From the NCBI RefSeq assembly GCF_003664185.1, contig NZ_RCCS01000007.1:186001-250000 (forward strand): a stretch of 64,000 nucleotides of DNA. The letters are read 5' to 3'. Under the pieces are notes generated by a model. That model did no database searches. It was not told the origin of the DNA and saw only the letters and a list, made by a program, of their open reading frames with translations. This document shows, piece after piece, positions 9,782 through 17,991 of this stretch. The stretch is from Tenacibaculum discolor (GTDB lineage Bacteria > Bacteroidota > Bacteroidia > Flavobacteriales > Flavobacteriaceae). The translations under genes and the position numbers were made by a program. Numbering within the stretch: position 1 is the first letter of the stretch; every line of letters starts with the position of its first letter.

Positions 9782-10240
9782 ATGGATACAGAAAAAAAAG
9801 AACCGTTTTATGTTGTTGGTATCTCGGTAAGAACTTCCAATGAAAATCAGCAAGCAGCAAAAGATATACCTGCTTTATGGCAACGATTTATGTCTGAAAA
9901 TATAGCCGATAAAATCCCGAATAAATCTTCAAATGAAGTATATGCTGTGTATACCGATTATGAGTCAGACCATACGAAACCATATACAACAATCATAGGT
10001 TACAAAGTAAACGAGGTAGATGATATCCCCGAAGGGTTTGTGAGCAAAAAAATAGAAGCACCAAACTATAAAACATATGTAGCAAAAGGAAGTTTAAAAG
10101 AGAATATAGTCTACAATAAATGGTTAGAGATTTGGAACGAAGATATAAATAGAGCATATACTTCCGATTATGAGGTGTATGGAACAAAAGCATTAGATCC
10201 AACAAATGCAGAAGTAGAAATATTTATAGGATTAAATTAA
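9782..10240 (+). CDS. GyrI-like / AraC effector-binding domain protein
   Basis: 152-residue stand-alone small-molecule-binding domain of the GyrI/SOUL-like fold. Recognisable pieces are VVGISVRTSNEN at the first strand, the helix IPALWQRFM, the YAVYTDYESDH strand-turn, a central YTTIIGYKV and the closing strand AEVEIFIGL. No DNA-binding part is present. Such single-domain proteins occur widely in Bacteroidota and may bind hydrophobic ligands or hydrolyse cyclopropanone hydrates; the role here is unknown. Own -7 element upstream and hairpin terminator downstream. Confidence 0.75.
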   Translation: MDTEKKEPFYVVGISVRTSNENQQAAKDIPALWQRFMSENIADKIPNKSSNEVYAVYTDYESDHTKPYTTIIGYKVNEVDDIPEGFVSKKIEAPNYKTYVAKGSLKENIVYNKWLEIWNEDINRAYTSDYEVYGTKALDPTNAEVEIFIGLN

Positions 10241-10248
10241 TAATAAAA

Positions 10249-10273
10249 GGGCAGTTTTATAACTGTCCTTTTT
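10249..10273. terminator. Bidirectional hairpin terminator
   Basis: GGGCAGTT (10249-10256) pairs with AACTGTCC (10261-10268, one G-U pair), 4-base loop, T run after and A run before. Serves the GyrI-like gene and the convergent DoxX gene. Confidence 0.85.
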
Positions 10274-10284
10274 GATTTATAAGG

Positions 10285-10674
10285 TTATAATTTGTTACCA
10301 ACTATTGGAATGCTTTTTCTGTTGAAAATCAATAAAATTATTCCAGAGATAAAAGTTATAATAGCGCATATAAACAAAGTACCACCATCACCATCATGCT
10401 CAATACCTAAAATGGTTAAGTGGCTTATAATTGCTCCAGTCATTAAACCCGAAGTTAGCAAAGCACCCAACCAAGTTTTTTTGGGAGTAAATAAAAGTAT
10501 AGAAGCAATTAATTCAAAAATACCAGTTACTATTCGCATATAAGCTTCATTACTTCCAGCTATTTTAGTAAATAAATCAATACTTTCTTGTGCTCCAGTA
10601 AATTTAAAAAACAATGTCTGAAGCATTATAATAGCTGCTATCAGTTTTAAAATTAAAAGAATATATTTTTTCAT
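10285..10674 (-). CDS. DoxX-like small membrane protein
   Basis: 129 residues with four predicted membrane segments. The first (YILLILKLIAAIIMLQTLFF) is followed by KFTGAQESIDLF, which matches the KxxGxxES/A start of DoxX-family proteins, and the second begins with RIVTGIFELIASILL. DoxX relatives are linked to redox or thiol stress at the membrane, but single-domain members have no settled role. Transcribed alone toward a shared terminator at 10249-10273. Confidence 0.8.
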   Translation of the reverse strand: MKKYILLILKLIAAIIMLQTLFFKFTGAQESIDLFTKIAGSNEAYMRIVTGIFELIASILLFTPKKTWLGALLTSGLMTGAIISHLTILGIEHDGDGGTLFICAIITFISGIILLIFNRKSIPIVGNKL

Positions 10675-10736
10675 GCTTAATTGAATCTATTAAGTTAGAC
10701 GTTGCAATTTTTAATGCTTACATAAACTAAAAACAA

Positions 10737-10744
10737 TACTTTTG
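10737..10744 (+). promoter_or_regulatory. Bacteroidota -7 element almost touching the start codon
   Basis: TACTTTTG is an exact TAnnTTTG match ending only five bases before the ATG at 10750, so transcription would begin at or next to the start codon. The -33 box is weak. Confidence 0.5.
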
Positions 10745-10749
10745 TAAGT

Positions 10750-11823
10750 ATGAAAAAAATAATACTTACTCTATCAGTTTTTGGTTTATTGGCTTGTAAA
10801 CAACAAAAAACAGCGCTTAAGTTTTTAGATGAATATGTGGTAAAAGATTCTTTGGTAATTGATAATACCGTTGTTGGTGGAATCTCTGGAATCGATTTTT
10901 ATAATAATAATTACTACATGGTAGTGGATGATGCTACAAACCCAAGAATTTTAGTAGGAGATATTATTGTTAAAAATGATTCAATACAATCGGTAAATTT
11001 TGAAGATGTTATTATAGTAGATACTATAAGTCAGTTTACTAAAAACCATGTATTGGATTTAGAATCTGTTTTCGTAGATAAGGGAATCATAAATTTAGTA
11101 AGTGAAGGGTCTATTCAGTATAAAAAAGACCCGAGTATATTTGAAATTAATGCAGATGGAAGTTTTAAAAGTGAGATAGCAATACCTGATTATTTCAAAG
11201 CAACATCAAAAGCAAAACCAAAACATAATGGTGTTTTTGAAAGTTCTTCAAAAAGTTTTGACGGAAAAGGTTTCTGGGTAGCAATGGAAGCTCCTTTAGA
11301 AGCAGATGGGGAAGAACCAACATTTCACGAAACACAATCTCCTATTAGAATAACCTACTTTGATAACGAATCAAAAAAGGCGACGAAGCAATTTGCTTAT
11401 CAGTTAGAAAAAATTGATAAACCTGCGAAAGGAAACATAAACCTAAACGGAGCAACAGCTATTTTAGAATATGAAAAAAATCACTTTTTCATAATCGAAA
11501 GAGCCTATCAAAGCGGTTATGGAAGCTATGGAAATGTAGTTAGAATTTTTAAAGCATCCATTAACGATGCTTCAACAAACACTTTGGAAATACAATCTTT
11601 AAAAAACGAAAAATATACGCCGTTAAAAAAAGAACTGTTATTAGATTTTAGTTCTGTTGAAAGTCAATTAACAGATGGAATTATAGACAATATTGAAGCG
11701 ATTACTTTAGGTTCAACATTACAAAACGGAAACAAATCGTTAATCTTAGCCGCTGATGATAACTTTCAGTTGTATGGAAAGCAGTTAAATCAGTTTTTAT
11801 TATTAGAAATTGAAGAGAAATAA
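10750..11823 (+). CDS. Lipoprotein with esterase-like/phytase-like beta-propeller domain
   Basis: 357-residue lipoprotein: signal peptide and lipobox GLLAC at about 14-18. The rest fits the family named esterase-like activity of phytase: GGISGIDFYNNNYYMVVDD near the start, VLDLESVFVD, then DGSFKSEIAIP, GVFESSSKSFDGKGFWVAMEAP and NIEAITLG, the conserved Glu-rich blade elements. Members are secreted and some hydrolyse phosphate or carboxyl esters; the substrate cannot be given. The mRNA may be leaderless (see findings). A 29-base gap separates it from the next gene, so they may share a transcript. Confidence 0.8.
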   Translation: MKKIILTLSVFGLLACKQQKTALKFLDEYVVKDSLVIDNTVVGGISGIDFYNNNYYMVVDDATNPRILVGDIIVKNDSIQSVNFEDVIIVDTISQFTKNHVLDLESVFVDKGIINLVSEGSIQYKKDPSIFEINADGSFKSEIAIPDYFKATSKAKPKHNGVFESSSKSFDGKGFWVAMEAPLEADGEEPTFHETQSPIRITYFDNESKKATKQFAYQLEKIDKPAKGNINLNGATAILEYEKNHFFIIERAYQSGYGSYGNVVRIFKASINDASTNTLEIQSLKNEKYTPLKKELLLDFSSVESQLTDGIIDNIEAITLGSTLQNGNKSLILAADDNFQLYGKQLNQFLLLEIEEK

Positions 11824-11852
11824 TATAAATTAGCTACTCGTAATTTTTACAG

Positions 11853-12365
11853 ATGATAAGTACCCTAAAGAAAAAATCTATTCAGAAAGTATACGACAAA
11901 TTAGTTGTAAAAAAAGAGAATACCCCACATAAAGAAACTAAAGTTAAAAGTGTGGCAATATTGTTAGATAATGAAGCTTTAGTAAATGTAGTAATAGCCA
12001 ACTTAACAAACATTTTTCCTTTTCAAAAAGCAGATATAAGAGTACTAGTTTACAAAGAGTACTCAAAGAAAGAAGAGCCATCTACAGAGTTATTTACCGA
12101 AAAAGATTTTGGTTTCAAAGCGAGTTTAAAATCCGACAATTTAAAAGATTTCGTTAAAAACAAATATGACCTACTCATAAACTATACAAAAACGTCAAAC
12201 TTATTAACGAATATGGTAACTTTGTTGTCACAAGCAGATTTTAAAGCTGGTTTTGCAGAAATTGATGACAGATTGTACGATATAGTAGTGTCTGATACTA
12301 GTTTTAACGAAGCAGTTTTAAATCAAGAATTAAAAAAATACCTAACGATTTTAAATAAAATATAA
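11853..12365 (+). CDS. Conserved hypothetical protein upstream of dapA
   Basis: 170 residues, cytoplasmic, no signal or membrane segment, rich in Lys. It looks like the uncharacterised flavobacterial family often found just before dapA (I think DUF6913, from memory). Visible pieces are [15 protein letters not shown] near residue 33, [17 protein letters not shown], and [17 protein letters not shown], which suggest alternating strands and helices. Its stop overlaps the dapA start by one base (TAATG), so expression is coupled with dapA. No function is proposed. Confidence 0.7.
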   Translation: MISTLKKKSIQKVYDKLVVKKENTPHKETKVKSVAILLDNEALVNVVIANLTNIFPFQKADIRVLVYKEYSKKEEPSTELFTEKDFGFKASLKSDNLKDFVKNKYDLLINYTKTSNLLTNMVTLLSQADFKAGFAEIDDRLYDIVVSDTSFNEAVLNQELKKYLTILNKI

Positions 12366-13240
12366 TGCAAAAGTTTGTAGGAACTGGAGTAGCTTTGGTA
12401 ACTCCCTTCAATGAAGATTTAAGTGTAGATTTCGAAGCACTTAAAAAGTTAGTAAATTACAATATTGAAAACGGTACAAACTATTTAGTAATAAATGGAA
12501 CTACTGGAGAAAGTGCAACAATTACTAAAGAAGAAAAAATTGAAATAATAAAAGTAATTGCTGAAGAAAATAAAGGACGTTTACCTTTAGTTTTAGGTGT
12601 TGGAGGAAACAACACACAAACTGTTGTAGAGGAATTACAATCTTTAGACTTATCTGAAATAGATGGAATTTTATCAGTAGCTCCATACTATAGCAAACCA
12701 ACGCAAGAAGGATTCTATCAGCACTATAAAGCAATTTCTTTAGCGAGTCCTAAGCCAATTATTATGTATAATGTTCCTGGCAGAACAGCAAAAAATATGG
12801 AGCCAGCAACAACTTTACGATTAGCAAGAGATTTTGAAAACATTGTTGCAGTTAAAGAAGCAGGAAACAATCAACAACAATACTATGAGTTGTTAAAAGA
12901 CAAGCCAGAAGATTTTTTAGTGATTTCTGGTGATGATGATTTGGCTGTTGGAGTAGCTTTAGCAGGTGGAGCAGGAGTTATTTCTGTAATTGGGCAAGCA
13001 TTACCTAAAGAGTTTTCAAAAATGATTCAGTTAGGATTAGAAGGGAAAGCAAAAGAGGCTTACGATATACACTACAAACTAATGGATATAGTAAATCTAA
13101 TTTTTGAAGAAAATAATCCTGCGGGAATTAAAGCAGTATTACAAAAATTAGGAATCTGTTTAGATGAAGTACGTTTACCATTAGTAACAGCCTCAGAAGA
13201 ATTACAAACAAAAATATCAGACTTTATAGATAATCTATAA
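12365..13240 (+). CDS. dapA: 4-hydroxy-tetrahydrodipicolinate synthase
   Basis: First committed step of lysine and diaminopimelate synthesis: pyruvate plus aspartate semialdehyde. 291 residues, a class I aldolase barrel. Schiff-base lysine K164 lies in VAVKEAGNN, the proton-relay tyrosine Y135 in MYNVPGRT, and the substrate loop GTTGES is at 45-50. Coupled to the preceding hypothetical gene by a TAATG overlap. Followed by its own terminator at 13272-13303. Confidence 0.97.
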   Translation: MQKFVGTGVALVTPFNEDLSVDFEALKKLVNYNIENGTNYLVINGTTGESATITKEEKIEIIKVIAEENKGRLPLVLGVGGNNTQTVVEELQSLDLSEIDGILSVAPYYSKPTQEGFYQHYKAISLASPKPIIMYNVPGRTAKNMEPATTLRLARDFENIVAVKEAGNNQQQYYELLKDKPEDFLVISGDDDLAVGVALAGGAGVISVIGQALPKEFSKMIQLGLEGKAKEAYDIHYKLMDIVNLIFEENNPAGIKAVLQKLGICLDEVRLPLVTASEELQTKISDFIDNL

Positions 13241-13271
13241 AAGATGCATATAGAAAACAAGGAGTTAAAAA

Positions 13272-13303
13272 GGCTATAGTTTCATATACTATGGTCTTTT
13301 TTT
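13272..13303 (+). terminator. Rho-independent terminator of dapA
   Basis: GGCTATAG (13272-13279) pairs with CTATGGTC (13289-13296) through eight pairs, two of them G-U, followed by seven T. Confidence 0.8.
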
Positions 13304-13340
13304 AGTTAGAATATTATTTCCATTATTTTTTTTACTAATT

Positions 13341-13361
13341 AAAAAGCCCCTAAAAAGGGGC
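13341..13361 (-). terminator. Terminator of the minus-strand peptide gene
   Basis: Stem GCCCC (13346-13350) with GGGGC (13357-13361). On the minus strand it is followed by a T run (AAAAA at 13341-13345). It lies 29 bases after the stop of the peptide gene at 13390-13566, and its orientation supports that gene being transcribed. Confidence 0.75.
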
Positions 13362-13389
13362 GTTTGAAACTGTAAAATATAGAATAGGA

Positions 13390-13566
13390 TTAGTTTGGGT
13401 TGTCTTCACAAACTACTTCCATAACCCAACCCCAACCGTCATGAACCATTCTTTCATAACAACATACAGGTTCGTCACAGGCTTCTTTAAGATAATCTAA
13501 ACCACCATGCACGGCTTTTTGCTCATTACTGTTTAAAATTTTCCCTAAACTTTTTAAATTTTTCAT
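13390..13566 (-). CDS. Second small double-glycine-leader Cys-rich peptide
   Basis: 58-residue peptide read from ATG at 13566 to TAA at 13390. The leader MKNLKSLGKILNSNEQKAVH plus GG (residues 21-22) fits the double-glycine leader type. The mature part has four cysteines (C30, C35, C36, C53), an HDGWGW stretch and the motif MEVVCED near the end. It shares leader layout, four cysteines, a D-x-GW element and MEVV with the peptide at 3927-4154, so I treat them as one family. Flanked by its own terminator and more than 340 gene-free bases upstream. No exporter or modification gene is near; function unknown, with a secreted bacteriocin-like or signalling role the plausible guess. Confidence 0.72.
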   Translation of the reverse strand: MKNLKSLGKILNSNEQKAVHGGLDYLKEACDEPVCCYERMVHDGWGWVMEVVCEDNPN

Positions 13567-13910
13567 ATTAAAGTTTTTATAATTAGATATGCTTTGGTCA
13601 TTTTAAGGCACCCAAAGTTTATGCCTATAATTTTCAAAACTCATTTACCATGAAATAAATAAGTTTTGCTAGGTTATTCTTTTATTAAAATTTGTTTCCA
13701 GAAAATAATTTTTGATTATTTATCCTTCAAGAATGCAATTTTATTTCAATAAATGTATGGAAACAAAATGAAAGTTTTTCTATTTTTAATAAATTTTAAC
13801 GTTTGTTTAAAAGATTACAATAGATTAAATTACTTTATTTTTAAGCCAATATAAAAGGTATAATAACAGACATATTTTAAAAAGTAGCATACTTTTTATA
13901 ACTGTAGAGT
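13567..13910. other. Intergenic region between the peptide gene and ferritin
   Basis: About 340 AT-rich bases with divergent promoters expected for the peptide gene (minus) and ferritin (plus). On the minus strand AAACTTTG near 13612-13619 is a near match to TAnnTTTG. A 10-bp inverted repeat TTTGTTTCCA (13691-13700) and TGGAAACAAA (13758-13767) could be an operator. No coding frame of interest was seen. Confidence 0.4.
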
Positions 13911-13982
13911 ATGGTATTTGCTTTTCACCTAAGCATTTTTTTAGCATCTTTGTATAAAGATGTAATTTTTAAAGTAGAAAAT

Positions 13983-14498
13983 ATGTTATCAAAAGTAATA
14001 GAGCAGGCATTAAACGACCAAATAAGAGTAGAAGCAGAGTCATCACAAGTATATTTAGCTATGGCATGTTGGGCAGAAATTCAAGGTTTTGAAGGTGTTG
14101 CACAATTTATGTATGCACATTCAGATGAAGAGCGTATGCACATGTTAAAATTAATAAAGTTTGTAAATGAACGTGGCGGACACGCACATATTTCTGATTT
14201 AAAAGAACCACCAGCAAAGTTTGGGTCTTTTAAAGATATGTTCCAAACATTATTTGATCATGAGGTAATGGTATCTAAATCAATAAACGATTTAGTACAT
14301 ATTACATTACAAGAAAAAGATTATGCAACCCATAACTTTTTACAATGGTATGTATCTGAGCAAATAGAAGAAGAAGCATTGGCACGCAACATTTTAGATA
14401 AAATTAACCTAATTGGAGACGATAAGGGAGGACTGTATCTATTTGATAATGATGTTAAACAAATAGTAGCTCAATCTGCTGCTGGAGCTCAGCAATAA
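13983..14498 (+). CDS. ftnA: Ferritin (FtnA type, non-haem)
   Basis: Iron-storage protein, 171 residues, four-helix bundle. The ferroxidase residues fall at the same numbers as in Escherichia coli FtnA: E17 (RVEAES), E50 and H53 (DEERMHM), with further acidic residues in SEQIEEEAL. An ATG at 13911 would add 24 residues, but they do not belong to the family and a -7-like CATCTTTG at 13945-13952 lies inside them, so ATG 13983 is chosen. Monocistronic. Iron control is expected, but I see no clear Fur box. Confidence 0.95.
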   Translation: MLSKVIEQALNDQIRVEAESSQVYLAMACWAEIQGFEGVAQFMYAHSDEERMHMLKLIKFVNERGGHAHISDLKEPPAKFGSFKDMFQTLFDHEVMVSKSINDLVHITLQEKDYATHNFLQWYVSEQIEEEALARNILDKINLIGDDKGGLYLFDNDVKQIVAQSAAGAQQ

Positions 14499-14559
14499 GA
14501 TTAACAAACATTTAGGAGTTCTTTGGAAAAATTATAACAGATTTTGTAGTTTCTTGTTA

Positions 14560-14575
14560 ATCTCATTTATGAGAT
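14560..14575. repeat. Short perfect palindrome upstream of bamD
   Basis: ATCTCAT-TT-ATGAGAT, 7-bp arms, 33 bases before the bamD -7 element. It has no T run on the plus side, so it is more likely an operator-like site than a terminator. A looser inverted repeat (AGATTAACAA at 14498-14507 and TTGTTAATCT at 14554-14563) surrounds this intergenic region. Confidence 0.4.
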
Positions 14576-14608
14576 AAAAAATCGTTTTAATAATCCATAA
14601 TTAATCAC

Positions 14609-14616
14609 TAATTTTG
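14609..14616 (+). promoter_or_regulatory. Bacteroidota -7 element next to the bamD start
   Basis: TAATTTTG matches TAnnTTTG. Only four bases separate it from the first bamD ATG (14621); a second ATG is at 14630. Transcription would begin at about 14620. Confidence 0.5.
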
Positions 14617-14620
14617 CCAG

Positions 14621-15442
14621 ATGCAAAAAATGAAAAATCTAGCGTATATTGCTGTAATGCTTTTAGTACTTTCTTCATGTGGAGAATATCAAAAAGTATT
14701 GAATAAAGGAACTGTAGAAGAACAATACAAAATGGCTGTAAAAATGTACGAAGCTCAAAAGTACAGTAAAGCTTTACGTTTGTTCGAAAAAATAACACCA
14801 TCATACAGAGGGAAACCTCAAATGGAGCGTATTCAATTTATGGTTTCTCAATCTAACTTTAATGAGAAAAATTATGGGTTAGCAGGATATTACTTTAATA
14901 GATTTACAGGAAATTATCCCAAAAGTTCAAAAAGAGAAGAAGCAGCTTTTTTATCAGCTTTAAGCTATTACAAAGCAGCACCTAGTTATAGTTTAGATCC
15001 AACGGATACAAACAAAGCGTTAGAGGCTTTTCAAAAATTTATTGATAATTACCCAGATTCAGATAAGATAGAAGAAGCTAACAAGTATCATGCGGAGTTA
15101 AGAGCAAAACTTGAAAAGAAATCTTTTGAAATAGCAAAAACATATTATAGAACTGCTGATTATGACTCTAGAAATTATAAAGCGGCTATTGTAGCTTTTG
15201 ATAATTTATTAGAAGATTATTTAGGAACTAAGTATAAAGAAGAAGCTTTATACTACCGTTTAAAAGCAGCGCATGATTTTGCAATGAAAAGTACGCAACG
15301 TAGAAAAGCAGAAAGAATTAAAGAAGCAGTCAAAGCGTACGATAAATTAAAAAGAAACTTTCCTGAATCAAAATTCATGGAAGAGTCAAACGAAATGCTA
15401 GCAGCATTAAACAAACAACAAGAACAATTAGCTAAAAGTTAA
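14621..15442 (+). CDS. bamD: Outer membrane protein assembly lipoprotein BamD
   Basis: Essential lipoprotein of the BAM complex that inserts beta-barrel proteins into the outer membrane. 273 residues with a lipobox ending in C20 (LVLSSCGEYQKV) and TPR-type helices, such as AVKMYEAQKYSKALRLFEKI, YGLAGYYFNRFTGNYP and AAIVAFDNLLEDYLG. Because the predicted transcript starts near 14620, either the first ATG is read without a leader or translation begins at Met4 (14630), which gives an equally good signal peptide. First gene of bamD-rpoZ-coaBC-DUF4835, an order conserved in Bacteroidota. Confidence 0.93.
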   Translation: MQKMKNLAYIAVMLLVLSSCGEYQKVLNKGTVEEQYKMAVKMYEAQKYSKALRLFEKITPSYRGKPQMERIQFMVSQSNFNEKNYGLAGYYFNRFTGNYPKSSKREEAAFLSALSYYKAAPSYSLDPTDTNKALEAFQKFIDNYPDSDKIEEANKYHAELRAKLEKKSFEIAKTYYRTADYDSRNYKAAIVAFDNLLEDYLGTKYKEEALYYRLKAAHDFAMKSTQRRKAERIKEAVKAYDKLKRNFPESKFMEESNEMLAALNKQQEQLAKS

Positions 15443-15445
15443 AAA

Positions 15446-15766
15446 ATGGATTATAAAGAAACGAAAGCGCCGTTAAGTACTATAACTTATAATAAAGAAG
15501 CTATCGAGGCTCCAACGCATAATATTTATGAAGCTATTTCTATCATAGCAAAGAGAGCTACACAAATTAATTCTGATTTAAAAAAGGAATTAGTTGATAA
15601 GTTAGATGAGTTTGCTACTTATAACGATAGTTTAGAAGAAGTTTTTGAAAACAAAGAGCAAATCGAAGTTTCTAAATTTTATGAGCGTTTACCTAAGCCA
15701 CATGCTATAGCTGTAGAAGAGTGGTTAAATGGTAAAGTATATTATAGAACTCCAGAGACAAAATAA
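15446..15766 (+). CDS. rpoZ: DNA-directed RNA polymerase omega subunit
   Basis: 106-residue Bacteroidota-type omega subunit, which helps assemble the RNA polymerase beta' subunit. The helix NIYEAISIIAKRATQINSDL corresponds to the omega core, where the MxxxYE/IARRAxQI pattern is usual. Assignment rests as much on position between bamD and coaBC, where this gene is found in the phylum, as on the divergent sequence. It starts 3 bases after bamD and ends one base before the coaBC ATG. Confidence 0.88.
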   Translation: MDYKETKAPLSTITYNKEAIEAPTHNIYEAISIIAKRATQINSDLKKELVDKLDEFATYNDSLEEVFENKEQIEVSKFYERLPKPHAIAVEEWLNGKVYYRTPETK

Positions 15767-15767
15767 T

Positions 15768-16979
15768 ATGTCTGTACTAAGCGGTAAAAAAGTTTTACTT
15801 GGTGTTACCGCCGGTATAGCGGCATACAAAACAGCGAGCTTAGTTCGCTTATTTATAAAATCAGGCGCAGAAGTCAAAGTAATTATGACTCCTGCGTCTA
15901 AAGATTTTATAACACCTCTTACACTTTCCACCTTATCAAAAAATCCAGTTCATTCTACTTTTTATGATAAAGAAGATGAAAATGAATTGTGGAATAATCA
16001 TGTAGATTTAGGTTTATGGGCAGATTTAATGTTAATTGCCCCAGCTACAGCAAATACCTTGTCTAAAATGACAAATGGCACATGTGATAATTTATTATTA
16101 GCAACCTATTTGTCAGCTAAATGTCCAGTGTATTTTGCACCTGCGATGGACTTAGATATGTATCAACATCCATCAACAAAAACTAGTTTAGAAAGTTTAC
16201 TAAGTTTTGGAAATATATTAATTCCTGCTACTTCAGGAGAATTAGCAAGTGGGTTGGTTGGAGAAGGTCGTATGGCTGAACCAGAGGATATTGTTGACTT
16301 TATAGAAAATGATATAGTATCTAAATTACCACTTCGTGGGAAAAAGATGTTAATAACAGCAGGTCCAACCTATGAAGCGATAGATCCAGTACGTTTTATT
16401 GGAAACCACTCTTCAGGTAAAATGGGATTTGAAATAGCAAAAACAGCAGCTAATTTAGGAGCTGAGGTGTTTTTAGTAGCAGGTCCATCACATCAGCAGG
16501 TAAATCATTCTTTTATTCATAGAATAGATGTTAAGTCTGCACAAGATATGTATGAAGCATGTCATAAGTATTTTGCTGAGGTTGACATAGCTGTATTATC
16601 GGCAGCAGTTTCAGACTATCGACCAAAAAATGTAGCTACTCAAAAAATAAAAAAGAAAGAAGCAGCGTTAAGTATTGAGTTAGAACCAACTAAAGATATC
16701 TTAAAATCTCTAGGAGAAATTAAGAAAAAACAGTTGTTAGTTGGGTTTGCATTAGAAACGAACGATGAGGTACAAAACGCAAAAAGTAAGCTTACACGCA
16801 AAAATTTAGATTTTATTGTATTAAATTCGTTACGTGATAAAGGTGCTGGTTTTGCAACCGACACTAATAAAATTACAATTATTGATGCTGATTTTAACGA
16901 AAAATCGTTCGATTTAAAATCGAAAAAAGCAGTGTCAAAAGATATCGTTAACGAAATAATACAAAAATTAAATGCGTAA
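15768..16979 (+). CDS. coaBC: Bifunctional phosphopantothenoylcysteine synthetase/decarboxylase
   Basis: Coenzyme A synthesis, two steps in one protein of 403 residues. The N-terminal CoaC half is a flavoprotein: [15 protein letters not shown], catalytic H78 in WNNHVDLG, and PAMDLDMY in place of the PxMNxxMW motif. The C-terminal CoaB half begins with [15 protein letters not shown] and NHSSGKMG and has the AAVSDYRP motif. The frame is open 13 codons further upstream, into rpoZ, but the conserved start is ATG 15768. The 3' end overlaps the next gene by 8 nt. Confidence 0.96.
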   Translation: MSVLSGKKVLLGVTAGIAAYKTASLVRLFIKSGAEVKVIMTPASKDFITPLTLSTLSKNPVHSTFYDKEDENELWNNHVDLGLWADLMLIAPATANTLSKMTNGTCDNLLLATYLSAKCPVYFAPAMDLDMYQHPSTKTSLESLLSFGNILIPATSGELASGLVGEGRMAEPEDIVDFIENDIVSKLPLRGKKMLITAGPTYEAIDPVRFIGNHSSGKMGFEIAKTAANLGAEVFLVAGPSHQQVNHSFIHRIDVKSAQDMYEACHKYFAEVDIAVLSAAVSDYRPKNVATQKIKKKEAALSIELEPTKDILKSLGEIKKKQLLVGFALETNDEVQNAKSKLTRKNLDFIVLNSLRDKGAGFATDTNKITIIDADFNEKSFDLKSKKAVSKDIVNEIIQKLNA

Positions 16980-17862
16980 GTTTTTCTTTATACTTTCTCT
17001 TCTTTCAGTTACTTTTTCTTCTTATTCACAAGAGTTGAATGCTACTGTAATTATCAATTCAGATAAAGTACAGAGTAGTAACAAACAAGTTTATCAAACG
17101 CTACAAAAAGCGTTAACTGAGTTTATTAATGATAAACAATGGACGAATAGAAACTTTAAGCAACAAGAACGTATCAATTGTGCATTTAACATCATTATAA
17201 ATGAGCAAAATGGGACTAATTTTTCAGCTACTTTACAAGTACAGTCAACTAGACCTGTATATAATTCAACCTACGCTACACCTGTTTTAAACATTAATGA
17301 TACAAACTTTAACTTTCGTTATAATGAGTTTGATCCGTTAATTTACAATCCAACTATCTACGAATCTAATTTAATCTCAACAATTGCTTTTTATGTGTAT
17401 ACAATATTGGGAGTTGATGCAGATACTTTTGCTTTAAAAGGAGGAGAGAATTACTTGAAGCAAGCAGAAAATATTATGTTGTTAGCACAGTCTAACGGAG
17501 AGTCTGGTTGGCAAAATCAAGTAGGAAAACAAAATCGATTTGCTTTAATAGACAATTTATTGTCTTCTAAATTTAGTGCCTTAAGAAGTATATACTACAA
17601 TTACCACCGTAACGGTTTCGATAATTTTGCAGACAATAAAAATTCAGCTAAAGAAGCAATTGAAAAAAGTGTTTTAGATTTAGACAAACTGCACAATATT
17701 ACTATTGGTAATTATATGATTCGCGTTTTCTTAGATGCTAAAGGAGATGAAATAGTAAATGTTTTTTCTGATGGAACTGCTTCAAGAAACCAATCACAAA
17801 TGATTACGGTTTTGAATAAAATTGCTCCAACTTATAAAGATAAGTGGAAAAATATTCAGTAA
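16972..17862 (+). CDS. DUF4835 family protein (called PorD in some annotations), type IX secretion accessory
   Basis: 296-residue secreted protein with signal peptide ([20 protein letters not shown]). It matches the DUF4835 family that follows coaBC in Flavobacteriia. Typical stretches are LNATVIINSDKVQSSNKQVY, the NWTNRNF-like QWTNRNFKQQERINC, and FYVYTILGVDADTFALKGG. The family is listed with the Bacteroidota type IX secretion and gliding machinery in genome annotation, but its biochemical role is not defined. It overlaps the end of coaBC by 8 nt, so it is the last gene of the bamD operon. Confidence 0.83.
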   Translation: MRKFFFILSLLSVTFSSYSQELNATVIINSDKVQSSNKQVYQTLQKALTEFINDKQWTNRNFKQQERINCAFNIIINEQNGTNFSATLQVQSTRPVYNSTYATPVLNINDTNFNFRYNEFDPLIYNPTIYESNLISTIAFYVYTILGVDADTFALKGGENYLKQAENIMLLAQSNGESGWQNQVGKQNRFALIDNLLSSKFSALRSIYYNYHRNGFDNFADNKNSAKEAIEKSVLDLDKLHNITIGNYMIRVFLDAKGDEIVNVFSDGTASRNQSQMITVLNKIAPTYKDKWKNIQ

Positions 17863-17938
17863 AAGGGCTTTGTTATTAAACCATTAAATACAACGTTTAT
17901 AAGCTGTTGAAAAATCAATAGACTTCCTTTGTTTTAGC

Positions 17939-17970
17939 TTGATTTAATTCATTCAAAATCCTTACTTTTA
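17939..17970 (+). promoter_or_regulatory. Probable promoter of recN
   Basis: TTG at 17939-17941, 21-base spacer, TACTTTTA at 17963-17970, one mismatch from TAnnTTTG. The leader would be about 15 bases before the TTG start at 17992. Confidence 0.45.
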
Positions 17971-17991
17971 TTCTTCACAAAAGAATAGAAT

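Noticed and set aside
13911-13982. Upstream ATG that would add 24 residues to ferritin
   Set aside because: Ferroxidase residues number exactly as in FtnA from the later ATG, and a promoter-like element lies in the extension.
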